From positions 1-64,000 of the IMG/VR virus record IMGVR_UViG_3300022074_000031: a stretch of DNA of 64,000 bases. The stretch is one strand, 5' to 3'. The position numbers and the translations under genes are program-made. The notes beneath the pieces were generated by a model that saw only the letters and a program-made list of their open reading frames with translations, searched no databases and was not told the origin of the DNA. This document shows, piece by piece, positions 14,456-21,847 of the stretch. The stretch comes from a virus. Numbering within the stretch: position 1 is the stretch's first letter; each line of letters starts with the position of its first letter.

Positions 14456-15664
14456 ATGGAAGAAAAAACTGTGAAAGAAATTGAAGCAGGTGCGAAGATT
14501 CTTGGTCTGACCACCGAAGAGGCAAATGCCAAGTTTGCCGAGATTTGTAGCGAAAGCCACATTGAGAAAAATAACCCAATCGGCCTCGGCCTTTGGAGAA
14601 ACTATGTCGCAAATGCGAAGCGCTCTGCATCAAGCGGAAAGCAACAACAAAGCGACTCTCTCTTCAAGCCAGCATTTGGATTCTTTTTGTCTCTTGATGC
14701 ACCCCGAGATATGATGTCTTGGAACCGAAACAAGGCAAAGGAAGAGTTCTTGCGTGATTCTGACAATGCCGTTGAAAACGGGATTGTTGCAGTTGCTCAA
14801 GAAAACGCTCTTGGAAAGTTTACTGTCTCCCGTTATTTCAACGGAAACTACGAAGAAAAGGTTGTGGGTGCATTACCCGAAGGAGCAGAAACGCTTGAAG
14901 ACGGTCGCATCTACATTCCGCTGGACGCTACGGCTACCTACATGAATGGTGGAAAGAACAACAACTACGGAAAGCCTTTGCCAAAGGAGCAATTCCGAAG
15001 AAGCGGTATTTTCTACGGTTCGGTCGCTGGAGGAGATATGCAACCGTATTTCTTCTCCTACAAGAACCAAGGAGGAATTGATTTTGCTCCAAACACCTTT
15101 GAATGGGTTCATTTCATTTGTGTTGCAGGTTCAAACGGGACTGACATTTACGGCGCAACCGATACTACACTCAAGAGTCTTCTTATCAATTCAGAGATTG
15201 ACCCCGAAGCAGACGCTTACCGTGATATGTCGGGCTTCTCTTATGAGAACTGTTTGAAAGAACACTTTGGCGACCACATCACGGCTTTGGTAGAAATTGA
15301 CAAAGCCCACATTTTGCTTCAAAGCAAGCCATCAAAAGAGCGTTTCATCATTACAGATGGAACAGTGTGCAACATGAATATGACTCCAACCAAGAACGGA
15401 AACCGAATTATCAACATTACGGATTTGAATGCCGAAGTGGATTTTGAGTCGGATAGCATGACAACTTGTTGGATGCCTGAACACATTGATTTAGATTTCG
15501 GTATTGGTTCAACAATTATTGTGATTGGCCGAACAAGCCAAAGAACGGTTGATGGTGAAACTGAACCAACAACAATCAATGTTGCTGGTGTGCTTTGCGT
15601 TGAGCGAGTGGGTTCCCCTGTTGAATCCGCTCAACCCGTGGAGAAGGACTTTGATTGGTTCTGA
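14456..15664 (+). CDS. Putative RPA-like ssDNA-binding protein
   Basis: 402 residues from ATG 14456, with GGAAGTGA just upstream (same leader as at 600 and 6014). An N-terminal helical part is followed by beta-rich sequence; the C-terminal third (IDLDFGIGSTIIVIGRTSQ...INVAGVLCVERV) has an OB-fold look. The protein ends VEKDFDWF, an acidic-aromatic tail like those of bacterial SSB and T7 gp2.5, used to contact partners. Its place between RfcS and PCNA supports a role in replication. The OB assignment is inferred. Confidence 0.5.
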   Translation: MEEKTVKEIEAGAKILGLTTEEANAKFAEICSESHIEKNNPIGLGLWRNYVANAKRSASSGKQQQSDSLFKPAFGFFLSLDAPRDMMSWNRNKAKEEFLRDSDNAVENGIVAVAQENALGKFTVSRYFNGNYEEKVVGALPEGAETLEDGRIYIPLDATATYMNGGKNNNYGKPLPKEQFRRSGIFYGSVAGGDMQPYFFSYKNQGGIDFAPNTFEWVHFICVAGSNGTDIYGATDTTLKSLLINSEIDPEADAYRDMSGFSYENCLKEHFGDHITALVEIDKAHILLQSKPSKERFIITDGTVCNMNMTPTKNGNRIINITDLNAEVDFESDSMTTCWMPEHIDLDFGIGSTIIVIGRTSQRTVDGETEPTTINVAGVLCVERVGSPVESAQPVEKDFDWF

Positions 15665-15750
15665 TTCCCCCTTTGCGCTGGAAACCAAAGGAACCGTGTA
15701 GGTGTGGCGGTAGAAGGATACCCGAATAGGTGCGAAGCCTATACCCTGAA
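15657..15750 (+). other. Structured non-coding intergenic segment
   Basis: About 95 bases with no frame of note and higher GC than the flanks. CCTTTG near 15670 can pair with CAAAGG near 15687, extended by GGTTC/GAACC, and ATAGG pairs with CCTAT across a 7-base loop near 15727-15743. It may be an untranslated leader, an attenuator or a small RNA. No tRNA features fit. Confidence 0.35.
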
Positions 15751-15761
15751 AGGTGAAAAAT

Positions 15762-16010
15762 ATGAAAGATTTGATAGGAGAAAGATTCTTAGTAAAAAAG
15801 AATGCATATGTCGTTGATTTGGCAAATGTTGATTTTATTACTTACAAAGAAAATGAAAACGAAATTGGAACTTACTGGGTAAAATTCCACATTGGACAGA
15901 AAGAAGCGAGGTATGTCTGTTATGACCTCGAATCGCTTCGTAGTATTATCCAATATTGGACGATGAGTAAGAATTCAAAAACAAGAATAGAAGAAAACAA
16001 ACTGGTGTGA
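15762..16010 (+). CDS. Hypothetical protein (82 aa)
   Basis: Starts at ATG 15762 after AAAGGTGA. Beta-rich N-terminal part (FLVKKNAYVVDLANVDFITY) and a helical C-terminus. No motif recognised. Sits between the SSB-like and Sak4-like genes, so a replication or recombination accessory role is possible. Confidence 0.55.
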   Translation: MKDLIGERFLVKKNAYVVDLANVDFITYKENENEIGTYWVKFHIGQKEARYVCYDLESLRSIIQYWTMSKNSKTRIEENKLV

Positions 16011-16015
16011 TAAAA

Positions 16016-16807
16016 ATGGGACTGACAAATAGCAAAGGCAATGCTTTACCAAGCGAAACATTCTTGGAATTGCATAAGAAACAAATGGAGAAGAAAAGAG
16101 AGAGCAGAAAGCCACGAATGGTTTTAGGTATTTGGGGCATGCCCAAAACTGGAAAAACTGGATTGGCACTAGATTTTCCCGACAGGAAAATCTATGTTCT
16201 TGATTGGGATAGTGGCGTGGAATCTACATGGATTACCTGCCACGATGCAACAGAAAGAATTGAAGTGTTTGACCCCATCGTGCAGGATAAAGATGCACAA
16301 TTGGACATTCATAAATCTGAGCAAAACTCAAGAGACTTTGTGAAATATGTCCATTCAAAGATTGAAGAAGGAGAAAATCCCATCTTTGTTCTTGATGGAG
16401 TCGATACTTGGTTTAGTAGTTGTATTCTCAAAGTTAATCCTGACCCAACAAAAGTTACGAAAATTATGCCGTTTCAATACGGTGCAAGAAATAAGACATT
16501 TGAAGCATTAATGGTTTCTATCTATCGTTTGAAGTGTGATGTTATTTACATTACTCACGAAGCAGAAAAATATGTAGATAATGTTCCTGTTGGCGTTCAA
16601 CCGGCATGGCGTGATTGGGGCGGAAAACTTGAGCAAGAGATTCACTGCACCCGAAAGAATATCAAGGGTGAAATGCACTATGTTGCACAATTGATTGGTT
16701 CAAGAACAAACGGAAACTTAGTCGGAACACGCTGGACAGTCCGTGAAGGAACCCCACCAAATGTTGTTTGGAACGGTATTCCCGAATTACGGGAGGGTAA
16801 AATTTGA
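16016..16807 (+). CDS. RecA/Sak4-like recombination ATPase
   Basis: 263 residues. Walker A GMPKTGKTG (41-49) follows a strand (MVLGIW), a second strand KIYVLDWDSG is typical of the AAA_24/Sak4 family, and Walker B is IFVLDGVDTW. Sak4 proteins are short RecA/RadA relatives that promote single-strand annealing with SSB. The gene lies between the SSB-like and PCNA genes. It lacks RadA's N-terminal helix-hairpin-helix domain, so it is not a full RadA. Confidence 0.75.
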   Translation: MGLTNSKGNALPSETFLELHKKQMEKKRESRKPRMVLGIWGMPKTGKTGLALDFPDRKIYVLDWDSGVESTWITCHDATERIEVFDPIVQDKDAQLDIHKSEQNSRDFVKYVHSKIEEGENPIFVLDGVDTWFSSCILKVNPDPTKVTKIMPFQYGARNKTFEALMVSIYRLKCDVIYITHEAEKYVDNVPVGVQPAWRDWGGKLEQEIHCTRKNIKGEMHYVAQLIGSRTNGNLVGTRWTVREGTPPNVVWNGIPELREGKI

Positions 16808-17568
16808 AATTTACAGTTAGCGCAAAAGAACTAGAACAAGCAATTGAAAGTATTCGTGTCAAAGGAAAGTCATTGACCTCAAAGGGTTTTGGAAACGGAA
16901 CAATGGGGGACTATATTTACATCGTTTTGGAAGGAAATGTTCTTTCAATCGTTAATGGCTCTGCCATTTTTATGGCGAAGATTTCGCTTGCCGTGGTCGG
17001 TGAAGAAAACGGAAACTGCGTTGTTGATGCTACGGTGGTTCTTCCCTACCTAAAGTCCTTCAAAGGCAATATCACGGTAGCGGGCGGCGATTTTATTTCT
17101 ATCTCCCAAACAGGAAAGAGAGCAAGTCTTCCTAAGGTTGTAAATCATCCTGCTATGGATGCGTTAGAAAACTCGTTGGACAGAACAAAAGAAATCACTT
17201 GGTCTGCCGCTTTGAACGAATTGCCCACCTTTGGCAAAACCACTTTTGAAGGAGCATTTTCTTTGACGTCTGAACAATTCAAATCGTGTATCAAGAATTG
17301 TGAATTAGTCAAAAGCGGAGTGTATCGTCTTGATTTTAACAAAGAGACAGCAACATTCTCTTCACAACAAAATGTTCAAAACAGATACACAGAAACAATT
17401 ACACCTGTTGTCGCTCTCGGAGAAGCGGCAACGCTGGATTATACCAGCCCTCTTCAAAACTTCTTTGGTAAGGAACAGTTGCTTAACTTCTATGTCAAGG
17501 ACGACTTTCCTCTTCTTATTGTGGCAGAGGATAGAATGATTTTGAAAGCCCCACAAATCGGTGATTAA
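16804..17568 (+). CDS. pcn: Sliding clamp (PCNA-like)
   Basis: 254 residues, near archaeal PCNA (about 250). It starts with TTG overlapping the previous stop, with GGGAGGG upstream. Features: N-terminal KFTVSAKELEQAIESI (first helix), a repeat of beta-strand hairpins, and the end LNFYVKDDFPLLIVAE..MILKAP, like PCNA's Y.tDyPl...y.lAP. It lies between the Sak4-like and polymerase genes. It tethers polymerase, ligase and the RfcL-like protein, which carry PIP boxes. Overall divergence from cellular PCNA is high. Confidence 0.82.
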   Translation: MKFTVSAKELEQAIESIRVKGKSLTSKGFGNGTMGDYIYIVLEGNVLSIVNGSAIFMAKISLAVVGEENGNCVVDATVVLPYLKSFKGNITVAGGDFISISQTGKRASLPKVVNHPAMDALENSLDRTKEITWSAALNELPTFGKTTFEGAFSLTSEQFKSCIKNCELVKSGVYRLDFNKETATFSSQQNVQNRYTETITPVVALGEAATLDYTSPLQNFFGKEQLLNFYVKDDFPLLIVAEDRMILKAPQIGD

Positions 17569-19206
17569 ATGATTATTAGCAAAATGAATGACGGTAAAAA
17601 TATATACACATCATGGAGAGAAAACGGAGAAAAGAAGTGGAATATTACCCCCTTTCGCCCATATTTTTATGTTCCAGAAGATGAGCATGTATCTTCTTAC
17701 AAACCTTCTAAATATATTGAAAGAGAGTTTGCCTACGAGGATGGAAACTTCATCAACTTGCAGGGAGACTCCTTAAAAAGAGTATATGTTGAATCGTCCT
17801 TTGATGTGCGTAAAGCCAAGGATGAGTTTCACAAAACCTATGAAGCAGATGTCCCGTACCATTTTCGTTATGCAGTAGATAAAGTCCATGAAATGCCAGA
17901 ATACGATATGAGAAAGTGGTATTGGGACATGGAATGGCAACAGGGTGGAGAATATCACGATTGCATTACAACGATTGTTGCTTACGATAATTACGACAGT
18001 GAGTATTTGCAGTGGGTTTGGTTTCCTGAGGAAACAGAAACAAAGGAAAACTGTTTTGTGTTTAGTAGCGAGAAAGATATGATAGATTCTTTCTTGAACA
18101 CCATGCTTCTAAAAGACCCTGATATGCTAATTGCTTGGTTTGGAAATAAGTTTGACTTGCCCCATCTTCTCAAGAGAGCATGTGCCTTGGGGATTGACCC
18201 TCGCATCATATCTCCAACAGCAAGCGTGAAGGGTGTTAAAACAAGCAGGGGAGGCTTTTCTTTTGCTTATGGTGAAAAGGGGTTCTCGCCCATCGAACAG
18301 CCCATAGGGGGCCGCATAACGCTCTCTCTTGACCTTGCTTTTGAGCGTCAATGGAATGACTCACAAAGAGGAACATTACCTTCTTTAAGTCTTGAATATG
18401 TTTCACAAACGCTTTTTGGTGAAGGTAAAGTAAAGAAGAGTAAGTTTGAAGATAGAAACGAATTCTTCCGAAGGGCTTGGTTAGAAGACACGGAGGTTTA
18501 TTTGGAATATGCTTTGGTTGATGTAGAGTTATTAGTGCGTATTGATGAAACAAACTTTTGCAGTGAAGCAATTCTTTCACTTCAACGATTGTTGAAAGCA
18601 CCGTTTGATGCTTGTTTCTATGCTTCGCACATGGGTTCAATTTATTTCATGCGGAATGCCACTTGGAAAGCACCAACAGGAAACCGGGATATTGAACGAA
18701 GGGAATATGACGGGGCTATGATTTACGACCCACTGAGCGAACAAACTCAAGGACTTCATTTGAATGTTGCCGCATTTGACTATGCCGGTCTTTACCCTTC
18801 AATGATGATTGCACGAAACATTTCATGGGAAACCAAGTCGGAAGAACCGACAGAGTTTGCCGTGAACATTTCAACACCAAGAGACTTTAGCAAAGTAAAG
18901 TATCGGGATATGCTCTACTATAAAACTGATAAACTCGGTCTTCTTCCGAGAGCCGTCCTTGAGTTGAAGGAGTTGCGAAACGATTACAAGCGACTGATGC
19001 GAGAGGCAAGAGAGACGAACAATGGGGAATATCAAAAGTGGTATAATAATCAAATGGCAGTAAAGCGATTAATGGCTTCTTTTTACGGAATCGTTGCCTT
19101 CCAAGGTTTTGGTTGGGCTGATGTTGATTTGGCGGCATCTATTACTGCGAGTGCAAGAGAAGCGATTAGATTAGCGGCATTTAAAGCAAAGGAGATTGAG
19201 ACATGA
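17569..19206 (+). CDS. polB: DNA polymerase B, N-terminal half (exonuclease, motifs A and B)
   Basis: 545 residues. Exonuclease motifs: Exo I WYWDMEW (Asp120, Glu122), Exo II GNKFDLPHLL, Exo III YLEYALVDVELL. Polymerase motif A is AAFDYAGLYPSMM (Asp404). Motif B is KRLMASFYG (Lys499), where the usual Asn is Ala. The frame stops at the helix after motif B (KAKEIET), exactly before where motif C should follow. Motif C and the thumb are encoded by a separate gene at 19687-20574. The halves probably assemble into one enzyme, as in the split PolB of Methanothermobacter, though the split point here is my reading. A proofreading replicative polymerase is expected. Confidence 0.92.
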   Translation: MIISKMNDGKNIYTSWRENGEKKWNITPFRPYFYVPEDEHVSSYKPSKYIEREFAYEDGNFINLQGDSLKRVYVESSFDVRKAKDEFHKTYEADVPYHFRYAVDKVHEMPEYDMRKWYWDMEWQQGGEYHDCITTIVAYDNYDSEYLQWVWFPEETETKENCFVFSSEKDMIDSFLNTMLLKDPDMLIAWFGNKFDLPHLLKRACALGIDPRIISPTASVKGVKTSRGGFSFAYGEKGFSPIEQPIGGRITLSLDLAFERQWNDSQRGTLPSLSLEYVSQTLFGEGKVKKSKFEDRNEFFRRAWLEDTEVYLEYALVDVELLVRIDETNFCSEAILSLQRLLKAPFDACFYASHMGSIYFMRNATWKAPTGNRDIERREYDGAMIYDPLSEQTQGLHLNVAAFDYAGLYPSMMIARNISWETKSEEPTEFAVNISTPRDFSKVKYRDMLYYKTDKLGLLPRAVLELKELRNDYKRLMREARETNNGEYQKWYNNQMAVKRLMASFYGIVAFQGFGWADVDLAASITASAREAIRLAAFKAKEIET

Positions 19207-19376
19207 AAACTAAATTTGTATTAGTGAAAGTAGATTACGACTCCGAAGAAACTTGGGATATTACTTTAGAAGAAGTCCAAGAGATTTTTCAAATGATGAA
19301 CAATCTAAAAAGGCATGCTGAAATTATTGAGATTACTCAGAGTGTGAATAAAAATGATGATGGACAGGACGAATGA
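19203..19376 (+). CDS. Small protein between polymerase halves (57 aa)
   Basis: The ATG overlaps the stop of the polymerase N-terminal half (ATGA). Sequence starts with a strand KTKFVLVKVDYD, then a helix with EEVQEIFQMM, and an acidic end. No family recognised. It is one of three small genes separating the polymerase halves. Confidence 0.5.
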   Translation: MKTKFVLVKVDYDSEETWDITLEEVQEIFQMMNNLKRHAEIIEITQSVNKNDDGQDE

Positions 19377-19485
19377 ATTACTGGAAGAGTTGCTCGCCAT
19401 GATAAATAGAAGCAATAAGATTTTGATGATGGTAAATGTCGTCAACATCGCAACAATTATTACCTTACTGGTGGTGGTATTATGA
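19354..19485 (+). CDS. Small membrane protein between polymerase halves (43 aa)
   Basis: Starts ATGATGATG inside the end of the previous small gene. An N-terminal helix (NELLEELLAMINRS) is followed by a hydrophobic stretch (VNVVNIATIITLLVVVL) reaching the C-terminus, so it is a tail-anchored type membrane peptide. The stop overlaps the next start. Confidence 0.45.
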   Translation: MMMDRTNELLEELLAMINRSNKILMMVNVVNIATIITLLVVVL

Positions 19486-19682
19486 AAGAAGAAAAACTAT
19501 ATTTAGAAACATTAAAAGAAATAAAACTGATGAAAGAACATATTGCTGATGAGATGGATTCTCTGTATGCTGATATGCAGAAACTCTCAGACATTCAAGC
19601 ACAAATTAAGGAATTACAAGAAACGGTAGCGAAACTTGCAGGTGAACCTGTCGGTATGTTATTTGTGAATTACCGAGGCTGA
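19482..19682 (+). CDS. Coiled-coil protein between polymerase halves (66 aa)
   Basis: Long charged helix with heptad-like spacing (LETLKEIKLMKEHIADEMDS ...). Its last residues are VGMLFVNYRG. No catalytic motif. It might be an oligomerisation or tether peptide, and its position directly before the polymerase C-terminal half makes a role in joining the halves conceivable. Confidence 0.5.
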   Translation: MKEEKLYLETLKEIKLMKEHIADEMDSLYADMQKLSDIQAQIKELQETVAKLAGEPVGMLFVNYRG

Positions 19683-19686
19683 TGAC

Positions 19687-20574
19687 ATGAAAGTGGTTTA
19701 TGGACATACCGATTCTATCTATGTGCAAATTGATTCCGTAGAGGCCGCACAAAAAGCAATTAAGGTGATTGAAGATGAAGTCAAAAAAAGTTTCCCGAAT
19801 ATTCTCGGACTTGAACAGCATCCCGTTAGTCTGGAATTTGAGAAGTATTTTTCGGCGTTGGGTGTTGGTACGGTTAAAAACAGAAATGCAGGAATGATTA
19901 TTTGGGAAGACGGCGAACACTTAGATGAGCCGAAGTTTACCATGACTGGCTTCACCGCTAAAAGAGTAAGCGAAACAAAACTTGCGAAGGGGTTCCAAAC
20001 TGAACTATTAAAAATGTGGGCAAGACAATGTACCTTTGAACAAATCAATAAATTCTTGCGGAGCAGTTATGAAGATGTTGTGAACGGTAGAATCCCCGTC
20101 GCTGACTTAGCAAAGCGAAGTCGGTTAAAGGAAGAACGGTTTAAATTGATGTGTCCCAAATGTCGCTCAAAATACAACATGAGAGAGATGGGCGGAGTAT
20201 ATAATTGCTCTAAATGTGGAACGCCTTCAAAAGAATTCTTGACCGAACAAAAGAAGCGACCAAGTATTGGTTCGGGTATTGCAGGTGTTCTTTATGCTTG
20301 GGAAAAGCAGAACACTACATTTGATGATTCCTACATTTTCTTGAAAGTATCGGGGGTCAATGACAAATATACGAACCCCCTAACGAAAGAAAAGCGTGAT
20401 GTGGAGTATGTCGCAGGAACAATCCTTTCGGATTTTGATTCCTATACCCCCGACTATCACCACTATGCAGAGCAACTCATAAAGAAAGCCAAACCTATCT
20501 ATGAAGCGATGGACTGGCAAATGGAAAACATTAGAACGATAAAAGGACAAACAACACTGGAGGAATGGTTTTGA
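19687..20574 (+). CDS. polB: DNA polymerase B, C-terminal half (motif C, thumb, PIP box)
   Basis: 295 residues starting MKVVYGHTDSIYV, so motif C begins at residue 5. The usual YGDTDS is YGHTDS: the catalytic second Asp (Asp9) is kept, the first is His. KNRNAGMI and FTAKRVSETKLAK match the palm-to-thumb KxY region loosely. A zinc ribbon (Cys156, Cys159, Cys174, Cys177) is inserted in the thumb. The protein ends GQTTLEEWF, a PIP box for PCNA. It has its own Shine-Dalgarno (GAGG eight bases upstream), so it is translated separately from the N-terminal half. Confidence 0.9.
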   Translation: MKVVYGHTDSIYVQIDSVEAAQKAIKVIEDEVKKSFPNILGLEQHPVSLEFEKYFSALGVGTVKNRNAGMIIWEDGEHLDEPKFTMTGFTAKRVSETKLAKGFQTELLKMWARQCTFEQINKFLRSSYEDVVNGRIPVADLAKRSRLKEERFKLMCPKCRSKYNMREMGGVYNCSKCGTPSKEFLTEQKKRPSIGSGIAGVLYAWEKQNTTFDDSYIFLKVSGVNDKYTNPLTKEKRDVEYVAGTILSDFDSYTPDYHHYAEQLIKKAKPIYEAMDWQMENIRTIKGQTTLEEWF

Positions 20575-21476
20575 ATAAAGATGAAGCATATGAAGCCGCA
20601 CTCGCGGAAATGAAAGAATTTACATATAAATGGATGCCAGAAAATTATTCTGACCCGTCTCAGCCGATATTAAAAATATCAAAGTCCTCTTTGATGTCGT
20701 ATGTTTGGTGTCCCAAAAAGTATGAGTTTTCTTATGTTGAGCGTTTGCCTCAAGACCAAACAGAAGCCATGCGTAAAGGAACCGTATTGCATAATCACAG
20801 AGAAGCATTCTTTGACGATTTTGATGTCAAAAAGGCAGAGAAAATGAACAACACTGAAATTATTGAATACTGCAATTCATTGATGCCTGTTGATGAATAC
20901 TACGACGTTTCTTTGACCGTTGCCGCCTTTGAAGCACAGCGATTTATTGAAGCAGTAGCAGAGGGCAAAGCCGATGAATTCCTGCCAGTTATTAATGAGA
21001 AAATGTTTGACTGTGAAGTTGTTATTCCCAAAGACACGCATAAAAAGTTTACACTACAACGAGACTACACGGTGCGCCTACAAGGTATCATTGACCGCAT
21101 TTTCATGGAAGACGGAAAATTGATTCCGTTTGAATACAAAACCGGCGGTTGGAAGGACTACAAATCAACGGCCATGAGAAAAGAAATGGCGTTCTATCAG
21201 TTGATGATTGAAAACTCAACAGAAGAAGTCCTCGCTAAACATGGTCTTACACGGGACATGGAAGTTTCTCATTGGGGTTGGTATTATCCAGTAGCAAACC
21301 ACATCACGGTTGAGCCGGTTAAGACAAGAACCATGACTTCTGTTATGAATCATATTGCAGAATTAATCCACGCTTATGAAAATAAACATTTTGCTACAAA
21401 GTTCTTTTACAAAACTTGTAGTCATTGTTCTTTCTTTGGTATTTGCGAAGGAGCGCAACAGGATTCGTGGTTATGA
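20571..21476 (+). CDS. PD-(D/E)XK nuclease, RecB/Cas4-like with Fe-S cluster cysteines
   Basis: About 301 residues. I choose the TTG at 20571 because GGAGG lies seven bases upstream; ATG 20565 is too close to it. An N-terminal Cys (YVWCPKKYEF, Cys47), then GIIDRIF...LIPFEYKTGG (the D and ExK catalytic residues), and a C-terminal cluster CSHCSFFGIC together give the four Cys that hold a 4Fe-4S cluster in Cas4/AddB-type nucleases. It probably resects or processes DNA ends in replication or recombination. It overlaps the polymerase stop. Confidence 0.85.
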   Translation: MNKDEAYEAALAEMKEFTYKWMPENYSDPSQPILKISKSSLMSYVWCPKKYEFSYVERLPQDQTEAMRKGTVLHNHREAFFDDFDVKKAEKMNNTEIIEYCNSLMPVDEYYDVSLTVAAFEAQRFIEAVAEGKADEFLPVINEKMFDCEVVIPKDTHKKFTLQRDYTVRLQGIIDRIFMEDGKLIPFEYKTGGWKDYKSTAMRKEMAFYQLMIENSTEEVLAKHGLTRDMEVSHWGWYYPVANHITVEPVKTRTMTSVMNHIAELIHAYENKHFATKFFYKTCSHCSFFGICEGAQQDSWL

Positions 21477-21847
21477 TGGAAGAGATGATTAGAGCAAAGG
21501 TCTTATCAAAACAATGGACATTTACAGAAATCTCAAATCTCAAGGCAACTATTGATTCGTTATGTTCGGAATTGTATTCGGAAATGACATTCATTGAAAG
21601 ATTTCAATTAATTAGAGAGATACGAATACAAGAAGTATTTGTCGGACAAACATACGAAGACTGTATGAGAGAAGCAGTAAAAATAACACTAAGCGGAGAA
21701 ATTGCAGAAACAATTCGTTCAATGCTTGGAGAAGCCACAGTTAATTTTGGAGGTAATAAAAATGAAATATCCACGGGAAGTCTGGGCGGGGAGCCACATA
21801 AGGAACGCCCCGCAAATGAAAAGAAAAATAGTGTCCTCAAGGAATGA
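21473..21847 (+). CDS. Hypothetical protein (124 aa)
   Basis: ATG 21473 overlaps the nuclease stop. Mainly helical first 85 residues, then a polar tail (GGEPHKERPANEKKN). The last 86 bases overlap the primase start in another frame. Function unknown. Confidence 0.5.
   Translation: MMEEMIRAKVLSKQWTFTEISNLKATIDSLCSELYSEMTFIERFQLIREIRIQEVFVGQTYEDCMREAVKITLSGEIAETIRSMLGEATVNFGGNKNEISTGSLGGEPHKERPANEKKNSVLKE

Noticed and set aside
15657-15750. tRNA gene in the structured gap
   Set aside because: No cloverleaf with T-loop and anticodon arm could be drawn.
16016-16807. Full RadA recombinase
   Set aside because: The protein is short and lacks the helix-hairpin-helix N-domain; a Sak4-like annealing ATPase fits better.
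19206-19687. PolB interruption as an intein or self-splicing intron
   Set aside because: No intein splice residues, no homing endonuclease and no intron core; instead three small coding frames and a separate ribosome-binding site for the second half.
17569-20574. PolB split as a simple frameshift or sequencing error
   Set aside because: About 480 bases with three distinct overlapping frames separate the halves, which one indel cannot explain.
20571-21476. A genuine Cas4 of a CRISPR system
   Set aside because: There are no cas1 or cas2 neighbours; the nuclease lies among replication genes, so a viral RecB/Cas4-like nuclease is the better call.
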